NCBI RefSeq assembly: GCF_900114785.1
Contig: NZ_FOUG01000003.1
Span: forward strand, 62,001 to 126,000
Length of the DNA stretch: 64,000 nucleotides
Direction: 5' to 3'
Source: Variovorax sp. OV329
GTDB taxonomy: Bacteria; Pseudomonadota; Gammaproteobacteria; Burkholderiales; Burkholderiaceae_C
Shown here: positions 41,042-48,753 of the stretch, piece after piece
Position numbering within the stretch: the stretch's first letter is position 1
How the letters are laid out: each line of letters starts with the position of its first letter
Program-made: the position numbers and the translations under genes
The notes under the pieces: generated by a model
Databases searched by the model: none
What the model was told of the DNA's origin: nothing
What the model saw: only the letters and a program-made list of their open reading frames with translations

Positions 41042-41701
41042 ATGAGCGACCAGCTGCCACGCCTGCATTCCCTGGGCGACGCGGCCCTGCTGTGCGAGCT
41101 GCCGCCGCCGGCCACGCTGGAGGCGCAGCAGAAGATCTGGGCCCTGGGCGCGCAGGCCTCGCATTGGACCGGCGTGCTGGAGCTTCTGCCCGGCATGAAC
41201 AACCTCACCTTGAGTTTCGATCCGGATGCGACCGATCGCCAGACCCTGGAAGACCAGGTGCGCGAGGTCTGGCCACAGCTGGCCGCCGTCGGCATCGCCG
41301 GCCGCGACATCGAGATCCCGGTGGCCTACGGCGGCGAGGACGGCCCCGACCTGGCCGACGTCGCGCAGCACTGCGGCCTGACGCCGCAGGAGGTGGTGCG
41401 GCGCCACAGCCAGGCCGAGTACACGGTCTATTTCCTGGGCTTCCTGCCCGGCTTCGCCTTCATGGGCGGCCTGCCGCCGGAGCTGGCCACGCCGCGCCGG
41501 GCCGAGCCGCGCGTCGCGGTGCCGGCGCGCTCGGTGGGCATCGGCGGTGCGCAGACCGGCGTCTACCCGCTGGTCTCGCCGGGCGGCTGGCAGCTCATCG
41601 GTCGCACGCCGCTGGAACTCTTCGACCCGCGGGCCGAGTCGCCCACGCTGCTGCGGCCCGGCGACAAGGTTCGCTTTGTCGCCACGAGCGTCGAGGCATG
41701 A
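41042..41701 (+). CDS. pxpB: 5-oxoprolinase subunit PxpB
   Basis: A 219-residue protein of the PxpB (KipI/AHS1) family. With PxpC and PxpA it forms the ATP-dependent 5-oxoprolinase converting pyroglutamate to glutamate. Typical text is FLPGFAFMGGLP, PRVAVPARSVGIGGAQTG and SPGGWQLIGRTP. It starts 10 nt after coaD. Its TGA overlaps the ATG of the first 66-bp repeat unit rather than that of pxpC directly, an unusual junction. Confidence 0.94.
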   Translation: MSDQLPRLHSLGDAALLCELPPPATLEAQQKIWALGAQASHWTGVLELLPGMNNLTLSFDPDATDRQTLEDQVREVWPQLAAVGIAGRDIEIPVAYGGEDGPDLADVAQHCGLTPQEVVRRHSQAEYTVYFLGFLPGFAFMGGLPPELATPRRAEPRVAVPARSVGIGGAQTGVYPLVSPGGWQLIGRTPLELFDPRAESPTLLRPGDKVRFVATSVEA

Positions 41702-41960
41702 GCGCCGCGCCGGGCCGCCCCAAGCAAGCTCGCACCGCAGTGCGAAGCACGAAGGTGTTGCGAATGAGCGCCGCGCCGGGCCGCCCCAAGCAAGCTCGCA
41801 CCGCAGTGCGAAGCACGAAGGTGTTGCGAATGAGCGCCGCGCCGGGCCGCCCCAAGCAAGCTCGCACCGCAGTGCGAAGCACGAAGGTGTTGCGAATGAA
41901 CGCCGTGCCGGTCCGCCCCAGCCAAGCTCGCACCGCAGTGCGAAGCACGAAGGTCTTCCG
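41698..41960 (+). repeat. Four-copy tandem 66-bp repeat between pxpB and pxpC
   Basis: Units begin at 41698, 41764, 41830 and 41896. The first three are 66 bp and essentially identical; the last is 65 bp and diverged. Each opens with ATGA and contains GCTCGCAC-CGCA-GTGCGAAGC, an imperfect palindrome that could fold. The array sits exactly at the pxpB/pxpC stop-start junction. Confidence 0.92.
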
Positions 41961-41964
41961 ATGA
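41698..41964 (+). CDS. Repeat-encoded open frame bridging pxpB and pxpC
   Basis: One reading frame crosses the whole array: 88 codons, four times a 22-residue unit of the type MSAAPGRPKQARTAV...TKVLR. Its ATG overlaps the pxpB stop (ATGA) and its TGA overlaps the pxpC ATG (ATGA). The peptide is basic and low in hydrophobic residues, so it may be only a by-product that lets ribosomes pass from pxpB to pxpC. Whether it is translated is unknown. Confidence 0.4.
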   Translation: MSAAPGRPKQARTAVRSTKVLRMSAAPGRPKQARTAVRSTKVLRMSAAPGRPKQARTAVRSTKVLRMNAVPVRPSQARTAVRSTKVFR

Positions 41965-42968
41965 GCCTGCTGATCGTCAAGCCGGGGCTGCTGGCCTCGG
42001 TGCAGGATCTTGGCCGCTACGGCCGTCGCCAATTGGGCATTTGCCCCGGCGGCGCGCTCGACACCCTGGCACTCACGCTGGCCAACCGGCTGGTCGGCAA
42101 CCTCGATGCGGCCGCGGCCCTCGAACTGACGATGGGCGGCTGCGAGATCCGTTTCGAGCAGGACACCCGCATCGCGCTGGCCGGCGAGGCCTTCGGCGCC
42201 ACGCTCGACGGCGCGCCGGTCGCGCCTTGCTGGAGCGTGCCCGTGCGCGCGGGCCAGTCGCTGCGCCTGGGCGGCGCCGCCACCGGCGCGCGACCGGGCC
42301 TGCGCACCTGGCTGGCTGTCGCCGGGGGCGTCGACGTCTCGCCGATGCTGGGCTCGCGCAGCACCGACCTGAAAGCCGGCTTCGGCGGGCTGGAAGGCCG
42401 CGCGCTGCGCAAGGGCGATCGCCTTCCGGTCGGCAATTCGCGCCTCGATGAGGCGCAGCGTGCGCGCAAGCCCTTTGGTGTGCGCGCACTGGACGGCGGC
42501 GATGCGCCTGGTGAGCCGATCAGTTTGCGCGCGCTGCCCGGCCCCGAGGCCGAACAGTTCCTGCAAGCCTCCATCAAGCAGCTGTACACCGAGGACTGGC
42601 GCATCACGCCGCAGAGCAACCGCATGGGCAGCCGCCTGGCCGGCGCCGAGCTCAAGCGCCTCAAGGGCAGCAGCGACATGCTCTCGGCCGGCGTGGTGCC
42701 CGGCACGGTGCAGGTCCCGCCCTCGGGCCAGCCGATCATCCTGATGGGCGATGCCCAGACAACGGGCGGCTATGCGCGCATCGCGGTGGTGATCCGCGCC
42801 GACCTGTGGAAGCTGGCGCAGGCACCGCTGGGCAGCCTGCTGCGGCTGGTGGAAGTGGACGAACAGTCCGCACGCCAAGCATGGAATGCGCGCCAGCGCT
42901 ATCTTGCGCAGGTGGCGCAGGGGCTGGCGCTCATCAACTGGCCTGGAGAACTCGATCATGGAAATTGA
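41961..42968 (+). CDS. pxpC: 5-oxoprolinase subunit PxpC
   Basis: A 335-residue PxpC of the biotin-dependent carboxyltransferase-like (KipA/AHS2) family. It starts [21 protein letters not shown], the standard opening, and shows [10 protein letters not shown] and [16 protein letters not shown] near the C-terminus. The last codons overlap pxpA by 11 nt. The upstream repeats are in frame with it but lack a plausible earlier start. Confidence 0.94.
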   Translation: MSLLIVKPGLLASVQDLGRYGRRQLGICPGGALDTLALTLANRLVGNLDAAAALELTMGGCEIRFEQDTRIALAGEAFGATLDGAPVAPCWSVPVRAGQSLRLGGAATGARPGLRTWLAVAGGVDVSPMLGSRSTDLKAGFGGLEGRALRKGDRLPVGNSRLDEAQRARKPFGVRALDGGDAPGEPISLRALPGPEAEQFLQASIKQLYTEDWRITPQSNRMGSRLAGAELKRLKGSSDMLSAGVVPGTVQVPPSGQPIILMGDAQTTGGYARIAVVIRADLWKLAQAPLGSLLRLVEVDEQSARQAWNARQRYLAQVAQGLALINWPGELDHGN

Positions 42969-43698
42969 CCTGAACGCCGACCTGGGCGAGGGCGCCGGCA
43001 GCGACGAGGCGCTGCTGGGCCTGGTGAGCTCGGCCAACATCGCCTGCGGCTGGCACGCCGGCGACGCCAAGACCATGCAGCAGTGCGTGCGCTGGGCGCT
43101 GGAGCACGGCGTGGCCATCGGCGCGCATCCCAGCTTTCCGGACCGCGAGAATTTCGGCCGCAGCACCATGCACCTGCCGCCCGAGGAGATCACTGCCAAC
43201 GTGCTCTACCAGATCGGCGCGCTGGCGGCCATCGTGAAGGCCGAGGGCGGCACCCTCTCGCATGTGAAGCCGCACGGCCAGCTCTACAACCAGGCCGTCA
43301 AGGAGCCCGAGCTGGCCGAGGCCATCGTGGACGCGGTGCGCCGCTTCGACCCCTCGCTCAAGTTCTTCGGCCTGGCCGGCAGCGGCATGATCGACGCGGC
43401 CGTGCGCGCGGGGCTCACGCCCGTCGAGGAGGTGTTCGCCGACCGCGGCTACATGCCCGACGGCAGCCTGGTGCCGCGCAGCCAGCCGGGCGCACTGATC
43501 GAGGACGAGGAAGACTCGCTGGCCCAGACCCTCTCGCTGGTGCGCGACCACCAGGTGCGTGCCATCGACGGCAGCACCGTGTCGGTGAATGCGCAGTCGG
43601 TGTGCCTGCATGGCGACGGCGCGCATGCGCTGGCCTTTGCGCGGCGCATCCGCGACCGGCTCACCGCCGAGGGCATCGCCATCCGGCCGCGCGGCTGA
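42958..43698 (+). CDS. pxpA: 5-oxoprolinase subunit PxpA (LamB/YcsF family)
   Basis: A 246-residue PxpA. Motifs are [35 protein letters not shown] and [10 protein letters not shown], typical of the LamB/YcsF family, and [19 protein letters not shown] at the C-terminus in part. It completes the 5-oxoprolinase set. The pcp gene starts only 5 nt later. Confidence 0.95.
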   Translation: MEIDLNADLGEGAGSDEALLGLVSSANIACGWHAGDAKTMQQCVRWALEHGVAIGAHPSFPDRENFGRSTMHLPPEEITANVLYQIGALAAIVKAEGGTLSHVKPHGQLYNQAVKEPELAEAIVDAVRRFDPSLKFFGLAGSGMIDAAVRAGLTPVEEVFADRGYMPDGSLVPRSQPGALIEDEEDSLAQTLSLVRDHQVRAIDGSTVSVNAQSVCLHGDGAHALAFARRIRDRLTAEGIAIRPRG

Positions 43699-43703
43699 TT
43701 CCG

Positions 43704-44378
43704 ATGAAGCCACGCGTCCTGCTCACCGGCTTCGAACCCTTCGATCGCGACAGCATCAACCCCTCGTGGGAGGCGGTGCGCGCGCTCGACGGCTGGCGCT
43801 TCGAGACGCCGGCGGGCGAGGGCGTGGAGGTGCAGGCCCGCCGCATGCCCTGTGCCTTCGGCGCCGCGCTGCAGTCCCTGGACGCGGCCATCGATGAAGT
43901 GCAGCCGCAGCTGGTGCTGGCCATCGGCCAGGCTGGCGGGCGCAGCGAGATCACGCCCGAGCGCGTGGCCATCAACCTGGACGACGGCCGCATCTGCGAC
44001 AACGCCGGCTGCCAGCCCATCGACCTTCCGGTGATCGAGGGCGCGCCGGCTGCCTACTTCTCCACCCTGCCGATCAAAGCCATGGTGCGCGAGTTGCGCG
44101 CGGCGGGCATCCCGGCGGCGGTGTCCAACAGCGCCGGCACCTTCGTGTGCAACCACCTGTTCTTCGGCCTCATGCATCGCATCGCCGTCCGGCCGCTGGC
44201 GCACGGGCTGCGTGGCGGCTTCATCCACATCCCGCTGCTGCCCGAGCAGGCGGCGCGGCTGCCGGGCGGGCTGCCCAGCCTGTCGCTGGACACCATCGTC
44301 GAGGCCCTTCGCATCTCGGTGCGCACCGCCTGGCAGGTGCGCCAGGATTTGCGCGAGACCGGCGGCACGCTCAATTGA
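43704..44378 (+). CDS. pcp: Pyroglutamyl-peptidase I
   Basis: A 224-residue cysteine peptidase of family C15 that removes N-terminal pyroglutamate from peptides. The opening [21 protein letters not shown] is split across the family signature. The catalytic cysteine is in [14 protein letters not shown], the glutamate probably in the ERVAINLDD region, and the histidine in [11 protein letters not shown]. Its position after pxpBCA links release of 5-oxoproline with its hydrolysis to glutamate. Confidence 0.94.
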   Translation: MKPRVLLTGFEPFDRDSINPSWEAVRALDGWRFETPAGEGVEVQARRMPCAFGAALQSLDAAIDEVQPQLVLAIGQAGGRSEITPERVAINLDDGRICDNAGCQPIDLPVIEGAPAAYFSTLPIKAMVRELRAAGIPAAVSNSAGTFVCNHLFFGLMHRIAVRPLAHGLRGGFIHIPLLPEQAARLPGGLPSLSLDTIVEALRISVRTAWQVRQDLRETGGTLN

Positions 44379-44410
44379 AAGCGGCAGGGTGCGCGCCGCT
44401 TCGCAGGGTT

Positions 44411-44416
44411 TAGCAT
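44411..44416 (+). promoter_or_regulatory. Putative -10 (TAGCAT) for the two-component operon
   Basis: TAGCAT ends 6 nt before the ATG at 44423, with no Shine-Dalgarno motif between. Confidence 0.35.
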
Positions 44417-44422
44417 CCCGCC

Positions 44423-45097
44423 ATGCGGATACTGCTTGTCGAGGATGACCGGGTGCTGGCGGACGCGCTTTCGCGCGCGCTGGTGCAGTCCGCCCACGCG
44501 GTGGACGTGGTTCATACCGGCGAAGAAGCCGACCATGCGCTGGCGCTGGGCATCTACGACCTGGCCGTGATGGACATCGGGCTGCCGGGCCTGAGCGGGC
44601 TGGAGGTGCTGCAGCGCCTGCGCGCCCGCAAGGCCACCACGCCGGTGCTGATGCTCACCGCCTTCGACACCCTGGCCGACCGCGTGAAGGGCCTGGACCT
44701 GGGCGCCGACGACTACCTGGCCAAGCCCTTCGACCTGCCCGAGCTGGAGGCGCGCGTGCGTGCGCTCCTGCGCCGCAGCACGCAGTCCACCCCCTTCCTG
44801 GAGCATGGCCTGCTGCGCTTCGACACCGTCGGCCGGCGCGTGTACTTCGACAAGAAGCCGCTGGACCTGTCGCCCCGCGAACTGGCCGTGCTGGAGCTGC
44901 TGCTGATGCGCGCCGGCCGCGTGGTCAGCAAGGAGCACATGGTCAACCACCTCTACGGCTGGGGCGACGAGGTGGGCGACAACGCCATCGAGGTCAACGT
45001 CTACCGCCTGCGCAAGAAGCTGGAGCCGCTGGGCTGCGAGATCCGCACCGTGCGCGGCATGGGCTATCTGATCGACACGCACGATGTGGAGGCCTGA
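44423..45097 (+). CDS. OmpR-family response regulator (TctD/QseB-like)
   Basis: A 224-residue regulator with a receiver domain (phospho-acceptor D51 in VMDIGLPGLSG, K in AKPFDL) and a C-terminal winged helix (NAIEVNVYRLRKKLEPLGC, TVRGMGYLI). OmpR-family proteins bind direct repeats with about 11-bp periodicity; such an array lies at 46513-46562, just after the operon. Its kinase follows with a 14-nt overlap. The stimulus is unknown. Confidence 0.92.
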   Translation: MRILLVEDDRVLADALSRALVQSAHAVDVVHTGEEADHALALGIYDLAVMDIGLPGLSGLEVLQRLRARKATTPVLMLTAFDTLADRVKGLDLGADDYLAKPFDLPELEARVRALLRRSTQSTPFLEHGLLRFDTVGRRVYFDKKPLDLSPRELAVLELLLMRAGRVVSKEHMVNHLYGWGDEVGDNAIEVNVYRLRKKLEPLGCEIRTVRGMGYLIDTHDVEA

Positions 45098-46511
45098 CAA
45101 GCCGGCGCCCGTGCCCCGGCTGCAGAGAAAGCTGCTGGCCTGGCTGCTCGGGCCGCTGGCGGTGCTGCTGGTGCTCGACAGTGCACTGGCCTACTGGCAT
45201 TCGCTGCGCTTTTCCAACCTGGCCTACGACCGCGCGCTGCACGAGATCGCGAGAGAGATCGTGCTGCACGTCAAGCTCGACGACGGCGCGCCGAAACTGG
45301 AGATGTCCGAGGCCGCCGCCAACGTGCTGCTGCTGGACCAGGAGGACCAGCTCTTCTACCGCGTCCAGGCCGAGGATGGCCGCCTGCTGGGCGGCAATGC
45401 CGAGATGCCCGCGCCGCGCATGGACAAGAGCGCCAAGCCCTACTTCTACCCCGGCGAGGTGCGCGGCGAGCCGGTGCGCATGATGGTGGCCTGGATGCCG
45501 GTGAGCGACGACGCCGGCCCGCCGCTGGTGCTGGTGCAGGTGGCCGAGACGCTGCACAAGCGTTCGCGCTTCACCTGGGAGATGGTGGCCAGCGTGGTGC
45601 TGCCGCAGCTGGCGCTCATCGTGATGGCGCTGCTGGTGGTGTGGTTCGGCGTCTCGCGCGGGCTGGCGCCGCTGCAGCGGCTGCGCCGCGCCGTGTCCGA
45701 CCGCTCGCACCTGGACCTCAGCCCCATCGACACCCACGACGTCCCCGGCGAGGTGCGCCCGCTGGTCGACGAAGTGAACGAGCTGATGGCCCGCCTGGGC
45801 CGCACCTTCGACTTCCAGAACCGCTTCGTGGCCGACGCCGCGCACCAGCTCAAGACGCCGGTGAGCGGCCTGAAGGCGCAGATCGAGCTGGCCTTGCGCG
45901 AGAACGACCTGCCGCGGGTGCGCCATTCGCTGGCGCAGCTCTACATCAGCGCCGACCGGCTCTCGCGCCTGGTGCGCCAGCTGCTCTCGCTGGCGCGCAA
46001 CGAGCCGGGCGCGCTCGACTCCATGCAGCTGCAGCCGCTGGACCTGAACGCGCATGCGCTGGAGGTGAGCATGGACTGGGTGCCGCAGGCGCTCAAGCGC
46101 GACATCGACCTGGGTTTCGAGGGCGCGGAGCATCCGCTGATGATCGACGCCGACCCCGACCGCCTGCGCGAGCTGGTCAACAACCTGATCGACAACGCCA
46201 TCCGCTACAGCCAGCACGGCGGCCGCGTCACGGTTCGCACCAGCCAGACGGCTGACGGCCAGTGCCGGCTGGCGATCAGCGACGACGGGCTGAGCATCCC
46301 GGTGGAAGAGCGGGCGCGGATCTTCGAGCGTTTCCACCGGCTTCTCGGCACGCAGGAAGACGGCAGCGGCCTGGGCCTGGCGATCGTCAGCGAGATCGCC
46401 ACCCTGCACGGCGCGCGCATCACGCTGGAAGAAGACACCGACGGCGTGGGCAACACCTTCAGCGTGTTCTTCCCCTTGCGCGTGACCATGCCGGCCCCGG
46501 CTGTAAGCTGA
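45084..46511 (+). CDS. Sensor histidine kinase (TctE-like)
   Basis: A 475-residue membrane kinase. Transmembrane helices lie at about 18-36 and 170-192 and bracket a periplasmic region that contains a TctE-type N-terminal sensor domain (YFYPGEVRGEPVRMM). HAMP-like residues follow, then FVADAAHQLKTPVSGL with the phospho-acceptor H254. The ATPase domain shows NLIDNAIRYSQHGG and DGSGLGLAIV. It overlaps its cognate regulator. Confidence 0.92.
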   Translation: MWRPDKPAPVPRLQRKLLAWLLGPLAVLLVLDSALAYWHSLRFSNLAYDRALHEIAREIVLHVKLDDGAPKLEMSEAAANVLLLDQEDQLFYRVQAEDGRLLGGNAEMPAPRMDKSAKPYFYPGEVRGEPVRMMVAWMPVSDDAGPPLVLVQVAETLHKRSRFTWEMVASVVLPQLALIVMALLVVWFGVSRGLAPLQRLRRAVSDRSHLDLSPIDTHDVPGEVRPLVDEVNELMARLGRTFDFQNRFVADAAHQLKTPVSGLKAQIELALRENDLPRVRHSLAQLYISADRLSRLVRQLLSLARNEPGALDSMQLQPLDLNAHALEVSMDWVPQALKRDIDLGFEGAEHPLMIDADPDRLRELVNNLIDNAIRYSQHGGRVTVRTSQTADGQCRLAISDDGLSIPVEERARIFERFHRLLGTQEDGSGLGLAIVSEIATLHGARITLEEDTDGVGNTFSVFFPLRVTMPAPAVS

Positions 46512-46512
46512 T

Positions 46513-46562
46513 TGACAGCTTCCTGAAAGCCGGCTGACAGCCGGCCGGCAGAAAGATGACAG
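46513..46562 (+). promoter_or_regulatory. 11-bp-phased direct repeats upstream of the TerC-family gene
   Basis: TGACAG (46513), TGAAAG (46524), TGACAG (46535), CGGCAG (46546) and TGACAG (46557) occur at exactly 11-bp intervals, one helical turn. On the other strand the hexamer reads CTGTCA, the core of the PhoB box. A TAAGCT -10 candidate (46573-46578) begins 10 bp after the last copy, the layout of promoters activated by PhoB/OmpR-type regulators. PhoB or the regulator at 44423 are candidates for binding. Confidence 0.7.
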
Positions 46563-46635
46563 GGCAGGTCCCTAAGCTCGAACGAGGCGGAGCCGACCGG
46601 TTCCGAAGCATTCGTTCGAACTTCAAGGAGACACC

Positions 46636-47355
46636 GTGTCGTTTCTATCCAGCCCGGAATTCTGGCTCGCGCTTTCGCAGATCATCCTGATCAACATCGT
46701 CCTGTCGGGCGACAACGCCGTGGTGATCGCGATGGCCTCGCGCTCGCTGCCGCCCGCCCAGCAGAAGAAGGCGATCATCTTCGGTAGCGTCGGCGCCATC
46801 GTGCTGCGCGTGGTGCTGACCTTCTTCGCCGTCTACCTGCTCACGCTGCCCTACCTCAAGCTGATCGGCGCGGCGCTGCTGCTGTGGATCGGCGTGGGCC
46901 TGCTGACCAGCGACGAGGGCGACGAGGGGATCGAGGGCCACTCGGGCCTGTTCGCCGCGGTCAAGACCATCGTCATCGCCGACCTGGTGATGAGCCTGGA
47001 CAACGTCGTGGGCGTCGCCGCCGCGGCCAAGGGCAACGTGCCGCTGCTGGTGTTCGGCCTGGTGATCAGCATCCCGCTCATCATCTTCGGCAGCACCATC
47101 ATCCTGAAGCTCATGACCCGCTTCCCGGTCATCATCACCCTGGGCGCCGCGCTGCTGGGCTGGGTCGCCGGCGAGATGGCCATGGGCGATCCGGCCATCC
47201 ACCACTGGGCCGAGCAGCAGCACGTGCTGCACAAGGTCGTGCCGGCCCTGGGCGCCGTGCTGGTGGTGGTGGTGGGCAAGTGGCTCGCCAGCCGCGCCGC
47301 CAAGCCGCAAGCAGCGGTCGAGGGCGAGCACCAGCCTGCCGACCAGGCAGCCTGA
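46636..47355 (+). CDS. TerC-family integral membrane protein
   Basis: A 239-residue membrane protein of the TerC family (YjbE/YceF-like), with about seven helices. The family's paired motifs SGDNAVVIAMA and SLDNVVGVAAA hold buried acidic residues thought to bind metal. Members have been connected with manganese export or metallation of exported proteins. The start is GTG with AAGGAG 7 nt upstream. The leader contains an 8-bp hairpin (TCGAACGA 46578-46585 and TCGTTCGA 46612-46619), and the promoter carries the direct-repeat array described separately. Confidence 0.9.
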   Translation: MSFLSSPEFWLALSQIILINIVLSGDNAVVIAMASRSLPPAQQKKAIIFGSVGAIVLRVVLTFFAVYLLTLPYLKLIGAALLLWIGVGLLTSDEGDEGIEGHSGLFAAVKTIVIADLVMSLDNVVGVAAAAKGNVPLLVFGLVISIPLIIFGSTIILKLMTRFPVIITLGAALLGWVAGEMAMGDPAIHHWAEQQHVLHKVVPALGAVLVVVVGKWLASRAAKPQAAVEGEHQPADQAA

Positions 47356-47371
47356 TCGGCGCGCAACCGGC

Positions 47372-47809
47372 ATGAGCCGCGTTCTGCTGCCCGTGGATCC
47401 GGACCAGCCGGGGCGCACGCGCTCGGCGGTCGAGGAGGTGGTGCGCATGCGCCAGCGCGGCCCGGTCACGGTCCGCCTGCTGCGGGTGCAGCCGAAGGTG
47501 TCGGGCCACGTGGCGATGCTCTTCGGCAGCACCGAACTGCGCGAACTTCAGCTGCAGGCTGGCGCCGAGGACCTTCAGTACGCGAAGAAGCTGCTGGACC
47601 TGGCCGGCGTGACCTACAAGAGCACCGTGCTCGTGGGCCGCAGCGCCGAGACCATCGTCGAGGCCGCGCGCGACTACCACTGCGACCGCATCGTCTTCGG
47701 CAGCGACGCGGCCAGCCTGGCCGGCAAGATCTTCGGCTCCCTGGCGCAGCAGGTGCGCCAGATGCTCGACGCGGGTGGCGACGGCCATCCCCAGGTCATC
47801 GGCTCCTGA
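47372..47809 (+). CDS. Universal stress protein (UspA) family protein
   Basis: A 145-residue single-domain protein with a Usp-like Rossmann fold: it starts MSRVLLPVDPDQPGR and has IVEAARDYHCDRIVFGSDAASLAGKIFGS in part, echoing the usual G-x2-G-x9-G ATP motif in weakened form. Function unknown. It lies 16 nt after the TerC-family gene and is probably cotranscribed. A Rho-independent terminator follows. Confidence 0.82.
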   Translation: MSRVLLPVDPDQPGRTRSAVEEVVRMRQRGPVTVRLLRVQPKVSGHVAMLFGSTELRELQLQAGAEDLQYAKKLLDLAGVTYKSTVLVGRSAETIVEAARDYHCDRIVFGSDAASLAGKIFGSLAQQVRQMLDAGGDGHPQVIGS

Positions 47810-47830
47810 CAGATCATCACTGGAGCTTGC

Positions 47831-47860
47831 GCGGCAGTCCCTGGGCTGCCGCTTTTTTTT
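47831..47860 (+). terminator. Rho-independent terminator after the Usp gene
   Basis: GCGGCAG (47831-47837) pairs with CTGCCGC (47846-47852), followed by eight T residues. Confidence 0.88.
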
Positions 47861-47873
47861 GCCGGCCGCCTTT

Positions 47874-48602
47874 TCAGGCGGCGAGCACGAACTGCTGCAG
47901 CCAGTCGCCCAGCACCGCGTTGACGAAGCGGGGCTTCTCCATGGTGAGCATGTGGCCGCACTCCGGCACCCAGCACAGCACCGCGCCGGGCACCAGCGAG
48001 GCGATCTCGCGCGACAGGGGCGGCGGCGTGAGCAGGTCCTTCTCGCCGCACATCACCAGCACCGGGCAGCGCAGCTGCGGCAGGTGCGGCCGCTGGTCGG
48101 GCCGCTGCATCAGCGCGCGGTTCTGGCGGATGAGCTGCTGCGCACCCGCGTCCAGGATGATGGTGAGGTAGCGCTGCACCAGCGCCTCGTCGTCCGCCTG
48201 CTTCGGATGGAAGGCGAAGGCGACGTTGGGCTCCAGCACCTCGCGCAGTTCGCCACGCTCGAACAGCTCGAACAGCTCGATGGCATCGGCGCGCAGCTGG
48301 TAGGTCTCGGGCGACTCGGGCTGGGCGTTGGTGCCCAGCAGGGCCATGCCGGCGACCCGTTCCGGTGCCTGGCGCGATACCTCCATGGCGATCATCCCGC
48401 CCATCGAAGCGCCGCACAGCACCAGCGGTCCGTCGTTCTCGCGCAGCACGGCGGCGGCCATGTCCTCGATGCGCGCGTGGCGCGAATGCGCGTCGGTCAC
48501 GCGGGGCGAAAGGGCAGGGGGAAGAACCGGCATCTGGGCCTGCCAGAGCCGTTCGTCGCAGGCGAGGCCGGGGAGGAGAACGAGGGTGGGAAGGGCGGGC
48601 AT
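47874..48602 (-). CDS. Alpha/beta-fold hydrolase
   Basis: A 242-residue hydrolase. VLLPGLACDERLW gives the oxyanion strand, GASMGG the nucleophile elbow, GEKDLLTPP the acid and ECGHMLTMEKP the histidine. Relatives include esterases, peroxidases and 3-oxoadipate enol-lactonase, so the substrate is open. The start MPALPTLVLL is favoured over a longer arginine-rich extension; CAGAAT lies 7 nt before it. Confidence 0.86.
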   Translation of the reverse strand: MPALPTLVLLPGLACDERLWQAQMPVLPPALSPRVTDAHSRHARIEDMAAAVLRENDGPLVLCGASMGGMIAMEVSRQAPERVAGMALLGTNAQPESPETYQLRADAIELFELFERGELREVLEPNVAFAFHPKQADDEALVQRYLTIILDAGAQQLIRQNRALMQRPDQRPHLPQLRCPVLVMCGEKDLLTPPPLSREIASLVPGAVLCWVPECGHMLTMEKPRFVNAVLGDWLQQFVLAA

Positions 48603-48609
48603 GCGCCCG

Positions 48610-48615
48610 ATTCTG
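48610..48615 (-). promoter_or_regulatory. Putative -10 (CAGAAT) for the hydrolase gene
   Basis: CAGAAT on the minus strand ends 7 nt before the ATG at 48602. Confidence 0.35.
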
Positions 48616-48753
48616 CGCGAGGGCGGCCTGCCCCGCCCCGCACTGCCACCCGCCATAAGCCATAGCGCCGGGGGCTTCCACTCTTTGGTGGATGCGCCAT
48701 GCCTGCCTCGTGGCTAGAGTGAGCGCCTGCCTACCTGGCGTGCCGGAGGTGTC

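Noticed and set aside
41698..41960. Tandem repeats considered as a CRISPR array
   Set aside because: Units are contiguous with no unique spacers, and no cas gene is present. It is a direct tandem duplication.
46579..46635. Leader of the TerC-family gene considered as a yybP-ykoY manganese riboswitch
   Set aside because: TerC relatives can carry this riboswitch, but the leader here is only about 50 nt with one hairpin and lacks the extended architecture.
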